Shown here piece by piece: positions 34,920 through 39,072 of a stretch of DNA of 39,072 nucleotides. Source of the DNA: Chloroflexota bacterium (GTDB lineage: Bacteria > Chloroflexota > Ktedonobacteria > Ktedonobacterales > Ktedonobacteraceae); assembly GCA_005881495.1 (NCBI GenBank), contig VBHI01000163.1, forward strand, positions 1 through 39,072, given 5' to 3'. The notes below the pieces were generated by a model. That model did not search any database, was not told the origin of the DNA, and worked only from the letters and a program-made list of their open reading frames with translations. How positions within the stretch are numbered: the stretch's first letter is position 1; each line of letters starts with the position of its first letter. The position numbers were made by a program, and so were the translations under genes.

Positions 34920-35273
34920 TCACGCATCGGCTTCCTCCTTCGGCCTGTCTCCTGCCACGAGGTGCTGGTAACATGGCGTGCAGCACCATGTGGAGAGCTC
35001 CTGGCCCGCTTCTCTGGCAAAGTGTTCGGCATAGCGTAGGCAGCACACGTCGCAGAGGTGTGCATACTGCCAGCGTTCTGGCTCCCCGTGAATGGCCCGC
35101 ATGAGTGCCTCGAGCGCCTCTGGGACCTCGTCCAGGGCGCGCTCGCATGCAGCGGTGCCTGGGTATTCCATCGTCCTGTCGCGATACAACCATCCTTTCA
35201 AGAGCCGGTAGAGTGCGGCAAAGGCGACTTTCTGTGCTTGTGGTGTAGAGGGGTCCTCATGGGGTGTGGTCAT
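34920..35273 (-). CDS. Small cysteine-rich hypothetical protein
   Basis: A 117-residue protein with a helical N-terminal half (FAALYRLLKGWLYRDRTMEY) and a C-terminal cluster CDVCCLRYAEHF...STWCCTPCYQHL that looks like a four-cysteine zinc finger. No family recognised. Its start overlaps the previous gene's stop (ATGA at 35273-35270). About 215 bases separate it from the sigma-factor gene. Its translational coupling to the membrane/HTH gene group suggests a part in the mobile element, perhaps as a DNA-binding accessory. Confidence 0.6.
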   Translation of the reverse strand: MTTPHEDPSTPQAQKVAFAALYRLLKGWLYRDRTMEYPGTAACERALDEVPEALEALMRAIHGEPERWQYAHLCDVCCLRYAEHFAREAGQELSTWCCTPCYQHLVAGDRPKEEADA

Positions 35274-35611
35274 AGGTGTGCCTCCAGTTCACCAAGCATG
35301 GCGAGCAGGTCATCCTCCAGCTGGTGATCCTGCTCGTACGCGTCATCGGTTAGGATATGTATGCCGCGGTGAGCCCGGTGGTCCAGGTATGCCCATTCAC
35401 GCGCTTGCTTCTGTTCCAGGGCGCTGCGCGTCCCCTGTATCCATGCGCGGGTCTCTTCAGGTGTCATCGCGCGGAGCGGTTTGCGCGGCGCTGGCGGTGG
35501 TGCTGGCGGCGTTGCACACGCTGTCGTTCTGGCGCACTCCCTGCTGGCCATTCGTCGCCTGGCACCGGCGTTCCCGCTGTTCCTGGTGATCCTGCTATTC
35601 GTTCTCTTCAT
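35270..35611 (-). CDS. Hypothetical protein, 113 residues
   Basis: ATG 35611 follows AAGGAGG, which decides the start over the longer frame to 35821. The N-terminal half is basic and Pro/Ala-rich (RRRMASRECARTTACATPPA). The C-terminal half is helical and acidic (MTPEETRAWIQGTRSALEQK; YEQDHQLEDDLLAMLGELEA). It overlaps the end of the membrane/HTH gene by 17 bases and the next gene by ATGA. Family not recognised. Tight packing supports a real gene. Confidence 0.6.
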   Translation of the reverse strand: MKRTNSRITRNSGNAGARRRMASRECARTTACATPPAPPPAPRKPLRAMTPEETRAWIQGTRSALEQKQAREWAYLDHRAHRGIHILTDDAYEQDHQLEDDLLAMLGELEAHL

Positions 35612-36620
35612 GTGTTTCGCCTCCTTCGGATGCGTGTTGTAGACGCCGCTTCCATTTGTTCGCCGTACTGGGGGAACAGCCCACACGGGCCGCAACTTCG
35701 CGATCAGAGAGCGGCTGATTGCTTGCCAGGATCGCTCGGATGCGCTCGCCGGTGTTCGCGTCCACCTCACGCTGCTCGCCCTGCCTGTTCGCTCTGATCT
35801 CTGCCTGATCACCCTGTTCACCCTGCTCGTCCCCGGTACCGAACGTGCTCACCCCGGCATCCACCATCTTGGAGTGCTGGCGGGCTCGTGCTCGCGCCGG
35901 GAGCGAGCGCTGCTCGCCCCGTCCCTGGGTGATCTGCCGCACCGAGGTCTTGACTTCCGTGACAGTCGTCGTGATCTGGGTCACGCTCACCACGAGCTGC
36001 TGCACCTGTTGGGTCAGCTGAGTGATCGCCTCTCTCGTCGTATCGGTGTTCGGGTATGTGTTCGCCCCGTTCGCGGCGTTCGCCCTCTCCACGGTGCTCG
36101 CCTTCTGCTTCTGCTCGCTCTCGCGAAACCAGCCGCTCAGGAAGATGAGCACGAGCACGAGCGCCGAGCGCTCCCAGGTCAGGCCAATCAGGTTAATGCC
36201 CAGTTGGTCAGCGGCACTGGCAATGCTCGCTCGCGTTTCGCTATTCATGATCGCGATGATCGATTGCATCTGGATGGAGACAGAACTGATCCCTGCCGAC
36301 ATCAGGAAGGCGAGCGCGATCTCGTCCACTTTGCGCCACCGGCTCTTGTCCGAGAGGTAGATCCGGTGTGCGCGTGCCCCGAGCGCCAGGACCTGGAAGT
36401 CCAGGGTCAAGAGCAGGCAGATCGCCCAGGCCATCGAGAGCCAGCCCACATCCTTGAGCATGGTACCCCCGGTTAAGAGGTCCACCCCCGCGATGATACC
36501 GCTGACGGCCAGGGCCGGGCCGCTGAGGGTGATCACGGCGTCCTCGAGGGCGTAGACGGCCTTGCGCAGGCTGACCTGTCGCCAGTCCGGACCAGTGAAC
36601 CGGTTGAAGGGGGTGCGCAT
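35595..36620 (-). CDS. Membrane protein with C-terminal HTH domain
   Basis: A 341-residue protein. Four hydrophobic helices lie in the first half (about residues 28-50, 58-80, 100-125 and 148-164). A coiled-coil-like segment follows (TREAITQLTQQVQQLVVSVTQI, 195-235), then a polar linker and a helix-turn-helix at about 305-330 (LSDREVAARVGCSPSTANKW). The design suggests a DNA-binding domain tethered to the membrane. It sits between the ATPase (TGATG overlap at 36620) and small genes, so it may anchor element DNA near the translocase or sense membrane state. No close named family. Confidence 0.68.
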   Translation of the reverse strand: MRTPFNRFTGPDWRQVSLRKAVYALEDAVITLSGPALAVSGIIAGVDLLTGGTMLKDVGWLSMAWAICLLLTLDFQVLALGARAHRIYLSDKSRWRKVDEIALAFLMSAGISSVSIQMQSIIAIMNSETRASIASAADQLGINLIGLTWERSALVLVLIFLSGWFRESEQKQKASTVERANAANGANTYPNTDTTREAITQLTQQVQQLVVSVTQITTTVTEVKTSVRQITQGRGEQRSLPARARARQHSKMVDAGVSTFGTGDEQGEQGDQAEIRANRQGEQREVDANTGERIRAILASNQPLSDREVAARVGCSPSTANKWKRRLQHASEGGETHEENE

Positions 36621-38257
36621 CAGTGCTCTCCTTCCACTTTTCTGCTCACAATGCCGAGCTCGCGGCAGACCTCTTGAAAGATGGGGTACTTCTCTCCGGA
36701 GAGATGTACATAGCGCGCAATGTCGCGCAGGGCAATCCCATCCCGCTGCATTTTCAGGATGGCGCGTTTCGTTTCGTCGCGTACGCCCTCACGCTTTGCG
36801 CTGGCACCATCACCCCGCTCCGAAACGCGAAACGGGCCCTGGATGACATTGGCTGGCTCCGCTTCCTGTGGCGTTTCGTCGTCCGTTTCGCAGAGTGTTT
36901 CGCCGTTTCGGAGTGGCTCCGACGGGCGAAACGCATTGGGCGCAAGATCGGTCATCTGCGGGGCGCAGTCGAAAATCATGATACCGCTGCCCGCCCGACG
37001 GATGAGCGGCAGATACTTCTTCACGGCCTCGTTCTCCAGGCCGGCCATGCGCGCCCGGCGGTCCGAGCTGAAGAAGACGATGCGGCTATTGAGGCTTTCG
37101 GTGACGCGGGTGGGCAGGATCTCCGCGTCCATGGATTGGCCGGAGCCGATGAAGAAGCAGCGCCACTTGCGCGCTTCGAGCACGTAGCGGCGAATGACCT
37201 TGATCAGGCTGGGCGCTTCTTCTTCCCGCTTCTTGTAGACCCGCGCCAGTTCGTCGTCATAGTCGGCGAGCACCGGCAGTTCATCGGCCAGCAGCAGGCG
37301 CGGGTGCTTCACCGTGCGCTGCGGCGGGCGATAGAGCGCGTCCCGCTCGGCTAAATCCTCGTGCAGGGCAGCAATCGAGTCGATGATCTCCTCTTTGCGA
37401 TCCAGGTAGATCACGCGCGCGGTGGCAGGTAGACCCGAGAGCCGTTTGCCGTTGAGCAGGGCGAGTTCGCCCATGGCGCCATGCGGATCCCAGATGATCA
37501 CCTCGGCGCCGATGGAGAGCAGGATGGTCACATAATACATGAGCGCGGTGGTCTTGCCCCGGCCGGGCTTGCCGGTCACCGCCATGCTCAAGAGGTCGTC
37601 GACCGTCCCATAGGCTGGGCCGCTAGCCGTATAGCAGAGGATCAGGCGGTCCCGCGAGATGAGGTGGCACATCTCCCGGAAGGCGGGTGCCGTCGGAAGC
37701 GCTATCGGCGCTTCCTGGGTCTCGTGCATGTCTTGACCTGAGCCGAGGAAGAGAGGAGCAGGGTCCTTCGCTCCTTTGATCTGACCCCGTGGGGGGTTGC
37801 CCGGCGGCAGCGTGGTGATGGTAGGCTTTCCCTGGTAGCTGCCCAAAAAGATGGGCGGGTTGCCGTTAGCGTCATAGCCTGCCCTGGAGAGAGCCAGGTG
37901 CTCGCGCAGCCAAGCCTCCCGCTGCAGCAGCGCGAGTTTGGCTGTGTGCAGGGTGGCCTCGTGTTCCTGCTGGGCCTTTCGTTCGGTAAGCTCCTGCTGG
38001 TGGCGTTCCTCTTCCATCGAGAGGCGGCGCTGCTCGTGGGCAAGGCGCTGCTTGTGCTCTTTGACCAGCAGAGCATGCTTACGCACTTCCAGATAGAGCC
38101 GCCAGGTGGCAAAGAGGGCACCAAGAGCAGAGACGACGGCCACGGCGTCGAGCACGTCATGGGCGATAGTCGGTAACTCATCGTGGATCGACCACAAGGT
38201 CCCCAGGATGAACACCAGGGTGATGAGGCAGACGAGCAGAAACACGCGGCTTTTCAT
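36620..38257 (-). CDS. Membrane-anchored DNA-translocase-like ATPase (FtsK/TraB/HerA type)
   Basis: A 545-residue protein. Two N-terminal transmembrane helices (about 5-23 and 33-53) precede a long coiled coil (60-125) and a P-loop ATPase with Walker A GKPGRGKT (229-236), VIIWDPHG and Walker B RLLLADE (320-326). The motif GSGQSMDAEILP fits the sensor strand of FtsK/TraD-type motors. The C-terminus holds a small winged helix (AILKMQRDGIALRDIARYVH). Such enzymes pump DNA through a membrane pore in conjugation or segregation. It is coupled to the small membrane protein upstream (ATGA at 38257-38254) and the HTH membrane protein downstream. No relaxase gene is in view, which suits a TraB-like single-protein system, but the rest of the element is not visible. 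Confidence 0.8.
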   Translation of the reverse strand: MKSRVFLLVCLITLVFILGTLWSIHDELPTIAHDVLDAVAVVSALGALFATWRLYLEVRKHALLVKEHKQRLAHEQRRLSMEEERHQQELTERKAQQEHEATLHTAKLALLQREAWLREHLALSRAGYDANGNPPIFLGSYQGKPTITTLPPGNPPRGQIKGAKDPAPLFLGSGQDMHETQEAPIALPTAPAFREMCHLISRDRLILCYTASGPAYGTVDDLLSMAVTGKPGRGKTTALMYYVTILLSIGAEVIIWDPHGAMGELALLNGKRLSGLPATARVIYLDRKEEIIDSIAALHEDLAERDALYRPPQRTVKHPRLLLADELPVLADYDDELARVYKKREEEAPSLIKVIRRYVLEARKWRCFFIGSGQSMDAEILPTRVTESLNSRIVFFSSDRRARMAGLENEAVKKYLPLIRRAGSGIMIFDCAPQMTDLAPNAFRPSEPLRNGETLCETDDETPQEAEPANVIQGPFRVSERGDGASAKREGVRDETKRAILKMQRDGIALRDIARYVHLSGEKYPIFQEVCRELGIVSRKVEGEH

Positions 38258-38544
38258 GGCATCACCCGCCTTTCCAGGTGCAGCAGTTGGACCACCGCGG
38301 AGCCGATGAGCGCCAGCATCAGCAGTTTCACCGCGGGGCCATAGTGGGTAGAGAAGGTTGCACTATGCATCCTCTGTTTTACGATGACCTCAAAGATGAG
38401 CGAGACACACCAGACGACTGTGACTATGGCCGCCACAGTAAGGGCGATGAGCGCGAAGATACCCGCAACAAAGGTGGCGGTCAGAAGAGCCACAATGGCG
38501 GTGGCTTGCTGGCTGGGACTGAAGGTTGAGTCAACAAATTGCAT
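38254..38544 (-). CDS. Small membrane protein
   Basis: A 96-residue protein with two or three hydrophobic segments (AIVALLTATFVAGIFALIAL, TVAAIVTVVWCVSLIFEVIV, LLMLALIGSAVVQLLHL). It overlaps the ATPase start by an ATGA and is probably a membrane partner of that translocase. No family recognised. Confidence 0.65.
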   Translation of the reverse strand: MQFVDSTFSPSQQATAIVALLTATFVAGIFALIALTVAAIVTVVWCVSLIFEVIVKQRMHSATFSTHYGPAVKLLMLALIGSAVVQLLHLERRVMP

Positions 38545-38613
38545 AGCGAGTCTCCTCTGTTGCGATGTGCGGGCAAAGGGTTGCGCCCTTGCCCAACGAC
38601 AAACGACGATGCA

Positions 38614-38949
38614 CTACAATGGATGATCGTCCAGGAAAGCCAGTGGATTAGCGATCTCATGAAGTGATTCTGCGTAGCGCCTGGGCGTCCGGCATTCATG
38701 CGCGACCACAGAGGCGGTGTAGCCGGTGATGAGCGCCTGCATCTCTTCGATGGAAAGATCAAAGCGGACGGCGGTTTCCTCGCTCTTCAGGCGGTGGAGC
38801 ATGACGCCGTTGTCTGTGATGGCGGCCAGGGTGATCGTGACCGAGGGGTGCCAGTACACATCCTGCTCAAACTGCGTGGAAAGCTCAATGTAGCGCGTAT
38901 CGGATTCATCACTGAGGATGCGCGGGGCGTGCTCTTCGTTGGTTGCCAT
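38614..38949 (-). CDS. Hypothetical protein, 111 residues
   Basis: An acidic, soluble protein (ATNEEHAPRILSDESDTRYI; VRFDLSIEEMQALITGYTAS) with no recognised family and no membrane helix. ATG 38949 is preceded by AGGAG, about eight bases away. It is the first visible gene of the minus-strand block, 69 bases upstream of the small membrane protein. Beyond it, the last 123 bases of the window hold no gene that can be supported. Confidence 0.55.
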   Translation of the reverse strand: MATNEEHAPRILSDESDTRYIELSTQFEQDVYWHPSVTITLAAITDNGVMLHRLKSEETAVRFDLSIEEMQALITGYTASVVAHECRTPRRYAESLHEIANPLAFLDDHPL

Positions 38950-39072
38950 GGGTCGTTTCTCCTTTAGGCTTCTCTAGCCAGACTCGATAGCGTAGTGGAC
39001 TGATAACACGTTCGACAGAGACAGTCATAAGCCGGCGTGCTGTAGCGATGATGCGGAACCGCCTGGCCACAG

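Overview
The window looks like accessory chromosome of a Ktedonobacter-like member of the Chloroflexota. This is inferred from the dense insertion-sequence debris, an IscB element with its guide RNA, and the style of the small hypothetical proteins. No rRNA or tRNA gene was seen to confirm it.

Layout. Bases 1-3158 (minus) are a glyoxylate-to-glycerate operon: tartronate semialdehyde reductase, glyoxylate carboligase and the 5' part of a glycerate kinase cut by the window edge. Bases 3.5-7.3 kb are a scrap zone with two decayed IS6-like transposases, a Fic fragment, a truncated histidine phosphatase, a TPR gene with an in-frame TAG and a 49-bp tandem repeat. Bases 7.9-17.5 kb (plus) carry a broken GAF/PucR-type regulator followed by the three acetone carboxylase subunits and a broken AMP-forming acyl-CoA ligase. 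Together these would take acetone to acetoacetate and on to acetoacetyl-CoA. Bases 17.5-23 kb are another scrap zone: a solo omega-RNA, a coupled pair of unknown genes, a membrane protein, a decayed tyrosine recombinase and transposase remains.

Bases 23.0-26.1 kb hold a coupled three-gene minus-strand operon. Its first gene, a DUF6036-like nucleotidyltransferase, is split by a complete IscB element (about 24152-25659). Removing the element restores the reading frame exactly. The RNA's predicted guide is the sequence of the interrupted gene, and a second omega-RNA of the same family lies 8 kb away with no IscB. Bases 26.4-28.2 kb are two plus-strand cargo genes, a LURP-one-related protein and a class C beta-lactamase-like hydrolase.

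Bases 28.6-39.0 kb (all minus) look like an integrative element: an intact tyrosine integrase, a dnaB-like helicase gene carrying a 421-residue LAGLIDADG intein, a replication initiator-like protein, DUF488, an ECF sigma factor, a membrane-anchored HTH protein and an FtsK/TraB-like ATPase, many coupled by 4-base overlaps. The dnaB host gene is dead (two frameshifting deletions and Ala at the intein +1 position) although the intein frame is open.

A theme of the window is internal deletion: the regulator, acyl-CoA ligase, recombinase, dnaB and both IS6-like transposases all lose a central block while both ends remain readable.
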